Shown here: in pieces, positions 7,311 through 15,222 of the stretch | Numbering within the stretch: position 1 is the stretch's first letter | Layout: each line of letters opens with the position of its first letter | Assembly (NCBI GenBank): GCA_964482225.1 | Contig: CAYZWT010000018.1 | Coordinates: forward strand, 1 to 64,000 | Source: UBA1429 sp964482225 | GTDB taxonomy: Bacteria > Chloroflexota > Anaerolineae > UBA1429 | Direction of reading: 5' to 3' | Length of the DNA: 64,000 nucleotides | Made by a program: the position numbers and the translations under genes | The notes under the pieces: generated by a model | Told to the model about the DNA's origin: nothing | The model's database searches: none | What the model saw: the letters and a program-made list of their open reading frames with translations, nothing else

Positions 7311-8228
7311 TCAGCCTTGCCCGGCCTTTTCCGGGGGGCCATCGCCGCCGTGGGATGCCCGCCGCGCGCGCTGCGCCACCTCTTGATAGATGGCGCTCAA
7401 TTGCCTGCGCGTTTCGTCGTCTTGCAAAAGAGGCAGATCTCCCAGGGCCTGCAGGAGCTCGACCTCATCCTCGCCCGCTTGTGAGAGAGCTTGCAGCCTG
7501 TCCAGATCGGCCCCCAGTCGCCAAAAGCGCTCCGGATCGGCAGGCAAGGCCTGTGGCGATGTAGTAGCGCTCTGGGGGGATCGGGCATGGGACTCGGCCC
7601 CGGCGGCCTGATTGGCGCGCTGGGCGCGCAGGGCCGCAATCACCTGCTCTCGGGTGCGCCCGCGCAGGGTAAAGAGCAAAAAGGGGTCCCGGTCGAGCCC
7701 TTCGCCCAGCAGGTAGCAGACGGCGGCGCGGTGCTTGCAGGTATTTGCCCAATCGGAGCAAGAGCACTCGGCGCCCAGCTCTTGCAGGTTCGAGGGGAAC
7801 AACGATACACCCGCAGCGCGAAAGACGCCCTCGATCTCTTCTGGCATCTCGTTGTTCATCAGTTGCGCCGCATAGATGGCCCGCTCGCCCAGCAGATGGA
7901 TGATGCGCTCCCACTGGGCGTCGCTATAGGTCGCAAAGGAGAGGTGCACGCGATAGGGCGGGGCCTCCGGGGTTTCGCCGCGCACCCGCGCCACAACGAG
8001 GCCGATCTGCGCTTCCAGGCACAAGACGCGATCTTCATGGGCCAGGGCGCGCCCCGCCGCCAGGCGCGTGGCATCGAACAACTGGCCCAGGGCGCGCATC
8101 CAGCGCCCCACCCACCAACCGCGCGCCGCGCGCCCGTGGGGCGCGCGCGGAGATAGGCTCCCGGAGCCGCCTTCGGGGCCGCACTCTGAGACATCTGCGT
8201 TCGACGCATAGCGTACCGGTTCTGGCAT
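7311..8228 (-). CDS. SWIM zinc-finger protein, partner of SNF2 helicase
   Basis: 305 residues. The SWIM finger C-S-C ... C-K-H is visible in 'AECSCSDWANTCKH' near residue 150. The N-terminal region is Arg/Gly-rich and the C-terminal third is acidic and Leu-rich. SWIM proteins encoded beside SNF2-type ATPases are a common bacterial pair with a presumed nucleic-acid role. Biochemistry is largely lacking. Its ATG lies 6 bases after the stop of the SNF2 gene, with GGAG upstream, so the two are almost certainly one operon. Confidence 0.85.
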   Translation of the reverse strand: MPEPVRYASNADVSECGPEGGSGSLSPRAPHGRAARGWWVGRWMRALGQLFDATRLAAGRALAHEDRVLCLEAQIGLVVARVRGETPEAPPYRVHLSFATYSDAQWERIIHLLGERAIYAAQLMNNEMPEEIEGVFRAAGVSLFPSNLQELGAECSCSDWANTCKHRAAVCYLLGEGLDRDPFLLFTLRGRTREQVIAALRAQRANQAAGAESHARSPQSATTSPQALPADPERFWRLGADLDRLQALSQAGEDEVELLQALGDLPLLQDDETRRQLSAIYQEVAQRARRASHGGDGPPEKAGQG

Positions 8229-8234
8229 CGGCTC

Positions 8235-11200
8235 TTACTCCGTCTGGACCGCTTCGGCGCGCAGGCTGATTAGGTCGCGCAGCTCGTCCGTCGTCAGATC
8301 GGTGACCCAGCCATCGCTCGCGCCGATCACATTCTCGGCCAGCTCGCGCTTGCTCTCGATCAGGGCGTCAATGCGCTCCTCTAGGGTGCCCAGGCAGACG
8401 AACTTGTGCACCTGGACATCTCGCGTCTGGCCGATCCGATAGGCCCGGTCGGTGGCCTGGTTCTCGACGGCGGGGTTCCACCAGCGGTCATAGTGGAACA
8501 CATGGTTGGCGCGCATCAGGTTCAAACCGGTGCCGCCCGCCTTGAGGGACAAGACAAAGATGGCCGGGGCATCGGGGCTCTCCTGAAAGCGGCTCAGCAT
8601 CTCATCACGCTGGCGCTGGGGCGTGCCCCCGTGCAAAAAGAGCACCTCTTGGCCATAGGTCTCGCGCAGGTGCTGCTGCAAGAGCGCCCCCATCTTGGCG
8701 TACTGGGTAAAGATCAGCGCCCGCTCGCCCAGTTCCAGGATCTCCTCCAGCATCTCGGTCAGCCGGTTCATCTTGCCCGAGCGCCGCCCGATGGAGGAGC
8801 CATCGGCCAGGAACAGCGCCGGATGGTTGCACACCTGCTTGAGCCGGGTGAGCATGGCCAGGATCATGCCGCGCCGCCGGATGCCGCCGTTGTCGTCATC
8901 GCCCAGACCTTGCAGCGCATCCTGGACGATGGCCTCATACAGGGTGGCCTGCTCGTGGGTCAGGTTGCAGTAGATGCGCTGCTCGAACTTGTCCGGGAGG
9001 TCGCGGATCACTTGCGGGTCCGTCTTGACGCGCCGCAGGATAAAGGGACGCACCAGGCGGCGCAGGCGCCCCGCCGCCTCTGAATCCTGATAGCGCTCGA
9101 TGGGTTGCGCAAAATCGCGGCGAAAGCCGCTGCGCGACCCCAAATAGCCCGGGTTCAGAAACGCCATGATAGACCACAGCTCCGAGAGGCGGTTCTCCAC
9201 CGGCGTGCCCGTGAGGGCCAGCTTGAAATCGGCCTGCAAGCGCCGCACGGCCCGCGCCTGCTTGGTCACCGGGTTCTTGATATTCTGGGCCTCATCAATG
9301 ATCACGTTGGCCCAGCGCACCCGCACCAGGTCTTGCAGGTCCCGGCGCACCAAGCCATAGGTGCTGATCACCAGGTCGCTGCGTAGCGCCTGCTCCACAA
9401 AGGCCGAGCCCTCGGCGCGCCCCGTGCCGTGGTGCACCACCACGTGCACGTCGGGCGCAAAACGCGCCACCTCGCGCTGCCAGTTGCCCACCAGCGACGT
9501 GGGGCAGATGACCAACGTTGGGGCAATCGCGGCATCCTCATTGCGCTGGTGGAGCACCAGGGCAATGGTTTGGATGGTCTTGCCCAGGCCCATGTCGTCG
9601 GCCAGGCAGGCGCCAAAGCCCCAGCGCCGCAAAAAGGCCAGCCAGGAGAGCCCCTGCACCTGATAGGGGCGCAACGTGCCGACAAAGCCCTCGGGCGGTT
9701 GCAGCAGTTCGAGTTGTTGGGGCTGGGTGAGCCTGGCCAGAACGCCCCGCAGGGTATCATCCATCTCGACTTCGCCCACCTGCAGGCCGTCCAACTCATC
9801 CTGGGCGCCCAGCGCCAAGCCCAGGGCATCCCGCAGCCGCATCTCGACGCGCTCGCGGTGCTTTTCCCAAAAGGCGACCGCCGATTCGATCTGGTCGGGC
9901 TGGAGCAACACCCAGCGCCCTCGCACCTGCACCAGCGGCGTCTTGAGCTCGGCCAGCCGCTCAAACTCTTCGCGGGTCAGGGTTTGGTCGCCCAGTGCCA
10001 ACTCCCAGTCATACGATACGAGGGCATTCATGCTGAGCATGCCGGGGCCGTTGGCCTCGGGCGTGGCCTGGAGCATGGCCTTGACGCGCAGGCGGGTGTC
10101 GGAGGTATTCCACCAGGGGGGCACCATGACGCCGAACCCGGCGCCCTCCAGCAAGCGCGAGACCTCGCGCAGAAACTGGAATGCCTCCTGATCGCTCAGG
10201 GTGGTGGCGTCGGGGCAGGGGTTGTTGCGCAGGCTGCGGCGGATGGCGGGACACACATCGGCGGCCAGGCCAAGGCCCTCCAACAGCTTTTCCTGGGGGT
10301 TGTCAAAGCGGCGATTCAGGTAGCTGAGCACGTCGCCCTGCTCGCGCCAGACCTCCCAGGCGGGCACCAGCAGGCTCGGATCGTCGCTGGCCTGCAAAAA
10401 GTAACGCAGCACCCATTGATCGCGGGCAGCGGCATCGCGCTCCAAAGTCGGCGGCTCAAGGCGGAAACAGAGGCGAAACGAGGAACCGCTCTCGACCTTG
10501 GTCTTGTGGTTCCAGCCCTTCCAGGCCTGATACAGGCGGCCGATCTCGGCGGCCCTGGCCGGGGGCAAGGGCGCCTCGGCCTTGCCCCCGAGGCCGCGCC
10601 ACCAGCCCAAGGCGCCGCCCAGGGACCGACCGGCGGCGGCATGGGGCGCGCCGCCGTTGCTCGATCCCCAGGCGCGCACGGCGTGGTCCGTCAGGGCGGC
10701 CAAAAAGCTCTGCAAGAGCGCCTGGGGACGCAGAACCTGGGCCTGGTCGCGGGCCGCGCGCTCCTGAACAAGGGCGCGGCAGGCCGGCGGCATCCCCTGG
10801 GCGAGAGTCTCAAAGCGCGCCGCGTCGTCCGGCCCATCCAGCACCGGCAGCCAAACGGCGCGCATGGCCCCATTGTCGCCCTCCAGGCCGGGCAAGAACC
10901 GTTTGCGCGCCAGTAGCTCCAGGGCGAACCGGGCGACGGCGCTCCAATAGATCAGATCGGAGCCCAGTCGAAAGGTCTCCGACGGGTCTTGTCCGGCAGG
11001 CAGGGCGGCCAGCAGCCGCAAGAGGCCGTCTGCAGGCGCATAGAGGCCCTCGACCCGCCAGGGCCGGATCTCGGGCGCCCCGCCGTCGGTATGTGGGTGT
11101 AGCCAGGTCGGCATGATGGGGCCGGCGTCGCCGGAAGGCAGATAGGCCAGCCGCGTCAGCCGTTGGGCCCGGCGCCACTCTACCTCTGGGGCCAGCGTAT

Positions 11201-11399
11201 CGAGCAACTCGGCGATCTCGATGGCCGTGGCGGCGTAGGGGTGGCGCCGCACGCGCGGCTGCCGGCCGTCTGCAGCAAGGGCCAGGGCAGGCTCGGCCTC
11301 GCGCTCGGCCCAGAGGAAGAACAGCCCCCCCCCGCGCTCGTCTGAATCCACGATCCACGTGCCGTGCAAAACCGATTGGTGTCTGTGCAAAGCGATCAT
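8235..11399 (-). CDS. SNF2-family DEAD/H helicase-like ATPase
   Basis: About 1054 residues. The N-terminal half matches the SNF2-associated region. The C-terminal half has the full Swi2/Snf2 set: DDMGLGKTIQT (motif I), DEAQNIKN (motif II), LTGTPVENRLSELWS (motif III), and at the end DRAYRIGQTRDVQVHKF (motif VI). It is a double-stranded DNA translocase/remodeller by family. The physiological role in bacteria is unclear. I use ATG 11399 (MIALHRHQ). A GTG at 11414 is also open but has no Shine-Dalgarno sequence. Cotranscribed with the SWIM protein gene. Confidence 0.9.
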   Translation of the reverse strand: MIALHRHQSVLHGTWIVDSDERGGGLFFLWAEREAEPALALAADGRQPRVRRHPYAATAIEIAELLDTLAPEVEWRRAQRLTRLAYLPSGDAGPIMPTWLHPHTDGGAPEIRPWRVEGLYAPADGLLRLLAALPAGQDPSETFRLGSDLIYWSAVARFALELLARKRFLPGLEGDNGAMRAVWLPVLDGPDDAARFETLAQGMPPACRALVQERAARDQAQVLRPQALLQSFLAALTDHAVRAWGSSNGGAPHAAAGRSLGGALGWWRGLGGKAEAPLPPARAAEIGRLYQAWKGWNHKTKVESGSSFRLCFRLEPPTLERDAAARDQWVLRYFLQASDDPSLLVPAWEVWREQGDVLSYLNRRFDNPQEKLLEGLGLAADVCPAIRRSLRNNPCPDATTLSDQEAFQFLREVSRLLEGAGFGVMVPPWWNTSDTRLRVKAMLQATPEANGPGMLSMNALVSYDWELALGDQTLTREEFERLAELKTPLVQVRGRWVLLQPDQIESAVAFWEKHRERVEMRLRDALGLALGAQDELDGLQVGEVEMDDTLRGVLARLTQPQQLELLQPPEGFVGTLRPYQVQGLSWLAFLRRWGFGACLADDMGLGKTIQTIALVLHQRNEDAAIAPTLVICPTSLVGNWQREVARFAPDVHVVVHHGTGRAEGSAFVEQALRSDLVISTYGLVRRDLQDLVRVRWANVIIDEAQNIKNPVTKQARAVRRLQADFKLALTGTPVENRLSELWSIMAFLNPGYLGSRSGFRRDFAQPIERYQDSEAAGRLRRLVRPFILRRVKTDPQVIRDLPDKFEQRIYCNLTHEQATLYEAIVQDALQGLGDDDNGGIRRRGMILAMLTRLKQVCNHPALFLADGSSIGRRSGKMNRLTEMLEEILELGERALIFTQYAKMGALLQQHLRETYGQEVLFLHGGTPQRQRDEMLSRFQESPDAPAIFVLSLKAGGTGLNLMRANHVFHYDRWWNPAVENQATDRAYRIGQTRDVQVHKFVCLGTLEERIDALIESKRELAENVIGASDGWVTDLTTDELRDLISLRAEAVQTE

Positions 11400-11440
11400 T
11401 CCCCCAGGCAGCACAAACCATACGCAATGGATGACATGAT

Positions 11441-11446
11441 ATTATA
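11441..11446 (-). promoter_or_regulatory. -10 box of the SNF2-SWIM operon
   Basis: Minus-strand TATAAT, with transcription expected near 11434 and the start codon at 11399. The -35 region (TTCGCC at 18-base spacing) is weak. Confidence 0.5.
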
Positions 11447-11486
11447 GCGTACTCGGGGCCTGCTGGCGAAAATCCGCCACTTGCTC

Positions 11487-11514
11487 TTGACGCTCTCCGT
11501 CCCACCGCTAGAAT
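11487..11514 (+). promoter_or_regulatory. promoter of the Gfo/Idh/MocA gene
   Basis: TTGACG (11487-11492), a 16-base spacer and TAGAAT (11509-11514), 40 bases before the GTG start at 11555. Because -10 overlaps the first ATG of the long reading frame (11513), that ATG cannot be the start. Confidence 0.65.
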
Positions 11515-11554
11515 GGATGCGCAGGGTGGGACATTGGAGAAAAGGAGGCCTAGC

Positions 11555-12730
11555 GTGGCGGAATTGCGAGCGGGTGTGGTGGGCGCGGGGCTATTGGGCA
11601 GCGCCCACGCTGCCAATCTGAACGAACACCCCCATGCGCGGGTGGTGGCCGTGTGCGATGTTCGCCCAGAGGCCGCGCGGGCCGTGGCGGCCCCCCTGGG
11701 CGCCCAGGCCTATGGCGATCTGCACGAGATGCTGCGCGCCCACGCCCTGGATCTGGTGGTGGTGGCGACGCCGGATGCCCTGCACCGCGAGCCCTCGATG
11801 GCCGCGATGCAGGCGGGCGTGCCCAATATCATCCAGGAAAAGCCCCTGGCTACCACGGTGGAGGACGCCCTGACCCTCTATGAGGCCGCCGAGCAACGGG
11901 GGACGCGCTTTTTCGTCAACTATGCCAACCGCACGGCGCCCATGGATATCGCCACCTGCTATGTAATCCGCCAGGGCCTGTTGGGCGAGGTGGTCTATGG
12001 CGAGGCGCGCCTGGATGACAATATCTCGGTGCCCACGCGGCTCTGGGGCGACCGCAGCCGCGCCTGGGCCGCCGGATCGTCCACGGCCCATTTCCTGCTC
12101 AGCCATGTGGTGGATTTGCTTCGCTGGTACCTGCACCCCGCCGAGGTGCGTGAGGTGTACGCCATCAAGCAGGAGCGGGTGCTGGGCTATACCCCCGATC
12201 TGTACGAGGCGTTGCTGCTGTTCGATAACGGCGCCAGGGTGCGGGTCAAGGCCGAGTGGATCAAGCACATGGACGAGCTGGTCGAGTTCTATCTGAGCTT
12301 TTCCGGCGCGGAAGGGGCCGTGATCTATAACAAGCTGGCGGGGTTTGGCGCGCGCCCCAGTTGGCGCGCCAATCTCTCGGCTCGTGTGGATACGGAGCAG
12401 CTCCTGGTACACCAGAAGGCCCTGCTAGAGGCAGGGGCCAACCTGCGCGCCATCGTGCACCGGCCCGCGCCCGGCGCCGTGGGCCTGGCCACCGAGGCCG
12501 ACGCGACGGCCCTGGCCCTGGAGAGCCATGACCATACCCTGGGCAAATCCATGGCGCTACAGGATCACTTTGTGGATGCCATTGTCGAGGATACGTTACA
12601 GCCCGCCTCGTGGAAGGGCCCCGGCCCTCTGCCCACCCACCATGATGGCCTGCTGCAATCGCTGGTCGTTTCAGCCATCATCGCCTCGGCGGACGAGGGA
12701 CGTTCCGTGGCGCTCTCGGAGTTGACGTAA
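11555..12730 (+). CDS. Gfo/Idh/MocA family NAD(P)-dependent dehydrogenase
   Basis: 391 residues. The N-terminal Rossmann fold GVVGAGLLGSAHA binds NAD(P). The 'QEKPLATTVEDA' segment contains the family's EKP motif, and the C-terminal alpha/beta domain follows. Such enzymes oxidise sugars, inositols or related polyols. The substrate cannot be read from the sequence. GTG 11555 has a perfect AGGAGG seven bases upstream. The neighbouring SMP-30-like lactonase fits a sugar dehydrogenase/lactonase pair, though a 250-base gap with a repeat separates them. Confidence 0.88.
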   Translation: MAELRAGVVGAGLLGSAHAANLNEHPHARVVAVCDVRPEAARAVAAPLGAQAYGDLHEMLRAHALDLVVVATPDALHREPSMAAMQAGVPNIIQEKPLATTVEDALTLYEAAEQRGTRFFVNYANRTAPMDIATCYVIRQGLLGEVVYGEARLDDNISVPTRLWGDRSRAWAAGSSTAHFLLSHVVDLLRWYLHPAEVREVYAIKQERVLGYTPDLYEALLLFDNGARVRVKAEWIKHMDELVEFYLSFSGAEGAVIYNKLAGFGARPSWRANLSARVDTEQLLVHQKALLEAGANLRAIVHRPAPGAVGLATEADATALALESHDHTLGKSMALQDHFVDAIVEDTLQPASWKGPGPLPTHHDGLLQSLVVSAIIASADEGRSVALSELT

Positions 12731-12784
12731 CGCCATGCAAGGAGCGCAGAGACGATGGGCGAGCCGCGCATGCATGCGCTGGCT

Positions 12785-12955
12785 ACCGTATATTTTGGGC
12801 AAGGACAACCCAGCAGGATGGCATACTCTCGGCAGCCAAACCTTGCGGCCTTGAGAGCCCTCACCCCGGCGAAACTCGCCTTGAGAGCGCGGACAAGCTC
12901 ATTGCGCGTTACGGCGTGGGGGTGAGGGCCATAGTGCTGCACCCAACAGCAATAG
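12785..12955. repeat. dispersed hairpin repeat, copy A
   Basis: Shares ordered blocks with copy B near 31.4 kb: CCCAGCAGGA (12809-12818), CCAAACCTTGCGGCC (12836-12850), a hairpin arm, GGCCATA (12927-12933) and CAACAGCAATA (12944-12954). The central arm GCCCTCACCCC (12857-12867) pairs with GGGGTGAGGGC (12919-12929). The inner part of the stem is degenerate here, with a small GGCG/CGCC hairpin at 12868-12880. It occupies the gap between the dehydrogenase and the SMP-30 genes. Confidence 0.65.
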
Positions 12956-12980
12956 AGTGGTAAAAAATACGGGAGGGAGC

Positions 12981-13823
12981 ATGAGCCTGGCCGATCTTTT
13001 CGAAACGACCGAGTTTGAGCGCGTGGCCACCGGCTTGCAGTTCACCGAGGGGCCCGTGTGGCACCCAGAGGGCTATCTGCTCTTTAGCGATATCCCCGCC
13101 AACACGATCCACCGGCTGGAGCCGGATGGCGCCCTATCCGTCTGGCGGCAGCCCAGCGGCAACTCGAACGGGCTCACCTTCGACCGGCAGGGGCGCCTGG
13201 TGGCCTGCGAGCATGGCAACCGGCAGGTTTCGGTCACGGCGCCCGATGGCAACCCGCAGCCGTTGGCCACCCATTACCAGGGCCAGCGCCTGAACAGCCC
13301 CAACGACGTGGTGGTGCGCAGCGATGGCAGCGTCTATTTCACCGATCCACCCTATGGCATCCAGGAGGCCCAGCGCGAGCTGCCCTTCAACGGCGTATTC
13401 CGCATCGCGCCCGATGGCGCGCTCCATCTGCTGGCCGACGATTTTGGGCGGCCCAACGGCCTGGCCTTTGCGCCCGACGAGTCGGTGCTCTATGTGGATG
13501 ATTCCGAGCGCCGCCAGATCCGCGCGTTCGATGTCGCAGCCGATGGCGGGCTTGCCAACGGGCGGCTCTGGGCCGACATGGCCTCGCCCGATGCGGGCAG
13601 CCCGGACGGGATGAAAGTGGATAGCCTGGGCAACGTCTATTGCACGGGGCCGGGCGGGCTGTGGGTGTTCACCCCCGAGGCGCATTGCCTGGGCGTCCTC
13701 AAGGGGCCCGAGCAGCCCGCCAACCTGGCCTTTGGCGGCCCTGATCTGCGCACCCTGTACATCACGGCGCGCACCTCGCTCTATACCCTGCGCACCCGAG
13801 TACCCGGGATTGCCGTGTTCTGA
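12981..13823 (+). CDS. SMP-30/gluconolactonase/LRE-like protein
   Basis: 280 residues forming a predicted six-bladed beta-propeller. Family hallmarks are TEGPVWHPEGYLLFSD near residue 20 (metal-ligand Glu), 'NSPNDVVVRSDGSVYFTDPPYG' region (Asn/Asp ligands) and 'PNGLAFAPDESVLYV' with a ligand Asp later. Such enzymes hydrolyse sugar lactones with a divalent metal. ATG 12981 follows GGGAGGG. An upstream GTG at 12957 is less likely. It may act after the upstream dehydrogenase. Confidence 0.88.
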   Translation: MSLADLFETTEFERVATGLQFTEGPVWHPEGYLLFSDIPANTIHRLEPDGALSVWRQPSGNSNGLTFDRQGRLVACEHGNRQVSVTAPDGNPQPLATHYQGQRLNSPNDVVVRSDGSVYFTDPPYGIQEAQRELPFNGVFRIAPDGALHLLADDFGRPNGLAFAPDESVLYVDDSERRQIRAFDVAADGGLANGRLWADMASPDAGSPDGMKVDSLGNVYCTGPGGLWVFTPEAHCLGVLKGPEQPANLAFGGPDLRTLYITARTSLYTLRTRVPGIAVF

Positions 13824-14066
13824 GGCCACGCGGCTGGTTTGGGAGCGCGGGATTGTTCCCGCACCGGCGCGCCAGCGCTGGGTGATCATGTATAAAAACG
13901 AAATAGGATCGGGGGAAAACAGCTACAGACATTTTACCACAATGCAGGCCAAAGCCTGCGCTCCATGCGGCGCAGGGCGGCCCAAGACTTGTCTCTATAG
14001 GCCGCAATCGTTCCTTTTCCACAGGAGCGTTGCCCACCTGGCCATTCGATGGAGGCCGGTATAGGC

Positions 14067-14117
14067 CGCACTGCCAGGGGCATTCCTGGCAGTGCGAGGG
14101 GCGCGCGGCCCTCGCAC
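14067..14117. repeat. two overlapping, mutually exclusive hairpins
   Basis: Stem 1 is a 12-bp perfect pair (14067-14078 with 14085-14096, CGCACTGCCAGG/CCTGGCAGTGCG). Stem 2 is GTGCGAGGG (14092-14100) with CCCTCGCAC (14109-14117). The 3' arm of stem 1 and the 5' arm of stem 2 share five bases, so only one can form. They end 5 bases before the -10 of the next gene. The rest of the 13824-14066 gap shows no gene. Confidence 0.55.
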
Positions 14118-14122
14118 AGGCG

Positions 14123-14128
14123 TATAAT
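14123..14128 (+). promoter_or_regulatory. -10 box of the lipoprotein-sensor kinase operon
   Basis: TATAAT, 49 bases before the ATG at 14178. The -35 position falls inside the hairpin DNA at 14092-14117, so no standard -35 is seen and an activator or structural control is possible. Confidence 0.5.
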
Positions 14129-14177
14129 GGCCATAGAGCAAAAAAGAGCGTCTGCCTGGATAGAGGGAGCAGGGAAC

Positions 14178-15212
14178 ATGCGCATCGTGAGCAGGCTGAT
14201 CCTGGGGATCGCGGCGGCGTTGCTGGCTACGGCGGCCTGCCGCCCCCAACCGGCGCCCGAGGCGTGGGCCACAGCCGCGCCCCCGCCAGCCGGGGAACAG
14301 GCCGGGGAAGCGACCACGCCCGTCGCGCCGCCGTTGCCCCCCCGCCAGGGGCTGGGCCCAGAGCAGGTGACCCAGACCTATTACGAGTGGTATATCGCCA
14401 ACACCATCGCCCGCTTTGAGGGGCTGTCCGATCTGGATGGCGTTTTGCAGGCCGAAGGGTACCTGGCCGAGGCCCTGGTGGAGCGCATCGTTGCCGAGCG
14501 CGCCGCCGGGCTGGTGGCCGATCCGATCCTGTGCGCCCAAGATGTGCCCCGCAGCGTGCGCGTCATCGAAGCGACCACCGAGGGCTCCTCGGCCAGCGTC
14601 CTGCTGGGCACCAGCTTTGAGGGGCAGCGTCTCCAGGTGCATCTCGAGGAGGGCGCCCAGGGTTGGCAGATCACGCAGGTGACCTGTCGCCCGGGCCAGC
14701 CAGAAGGCGCGGCTGCGGCAGCGCCCTCTGTGGCGCTCGCGCCCCTGGAGCCCGGCTGGGTGCAATACCACAACCAGGAGTACGGTTTTGCCATTCTGAT
14801 CCCCCAGGATTGGGCGGTCGAGGAACTGGTGCAGGATCCCCACCTGCCGCCCATCGGGCCGCCCAGCCTCAGGCTGGCGGTCTATCTCACGCCGCCCCAG
14901 CCCGAAGGCGCGGCAAGCGCGCCCTTTGCCATCGAATTCGCCATCGGCGATGAGGACGAGTTGCGGGATCTGTACGGCGCGCCCACCCTGCAAGAGCCCC
15001 TGGAGATCGGCGGCCTGCCGGCCATGCGCGAGGTCGAGGAGCTGGGCAACGATCTCGCGGTGGTGCGCTATGTCCTTGCGCATCCCAGGTTCCCGGAGCG
15101 CCGCGTCACGCTACTGGACCCAATCTCGGGCTTTCCGGAGCGGCGCGCCCAGGCGGAGGAGGCCCTGGCCCAGTTCGACCGGGTGCTCGCCAGCTTGCGC
15201 TTTGTGGACTAA
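14178..15212 (+). CDS. predicted lipoprotein, possible sensor-associated
   Basis: 344 residues with a signal peptide ending in the lipobox LLATAAC, then a Pro/Ala-rich spacer. The middle (about 60-170) looks like an NTF2/DUF3828-like lipoprotein fold ('QTYYEWYIANTIA'), and the C-terminal part ('YHNQEYGFAILIPQDWAVEEL') resembles PsbP/DUF-type domains that sit in surface lipoproteins. No enzyme motif is visible. ATG 14178 directly precedes the signal peptide. It is followed 10 bases later by a sensor kinase, so a ligand-binding or envelope-stress role with that kinase is plausible but unproven. Confidence 0.75.
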   Translation: MRIVSRLILGIAAALLATAACRPQPAPEAWATAAPPPAGEQAGEATTPVAPPLPPRQGLGPEQVTQTYYEWYIANTIARFEGLSDLDGVLQAEGYLAEALVERIVAERAAGLVADPILCAQDVPRSVRVIEATTEGSSASVLLGTSFEGQRLQVHLEEGAQGWQITQVTCRPGQPEGAAAAAPSVALAPLEPGWVQYHNQEYGFAILIPQDWAVEELVQDPHLPPIGPPSLRLAVYLTPPQPEGAASAPFAIEFAIGDEDELRDLYGAPTLQEPLEIGGLPAMREVEELGNDLAVVRYVLAHPRFPERRVTLLDPISGFPERRAQAEEALAQFDRVLASLRFVD

Positions 15213-15222
15213 GGCGATATAG

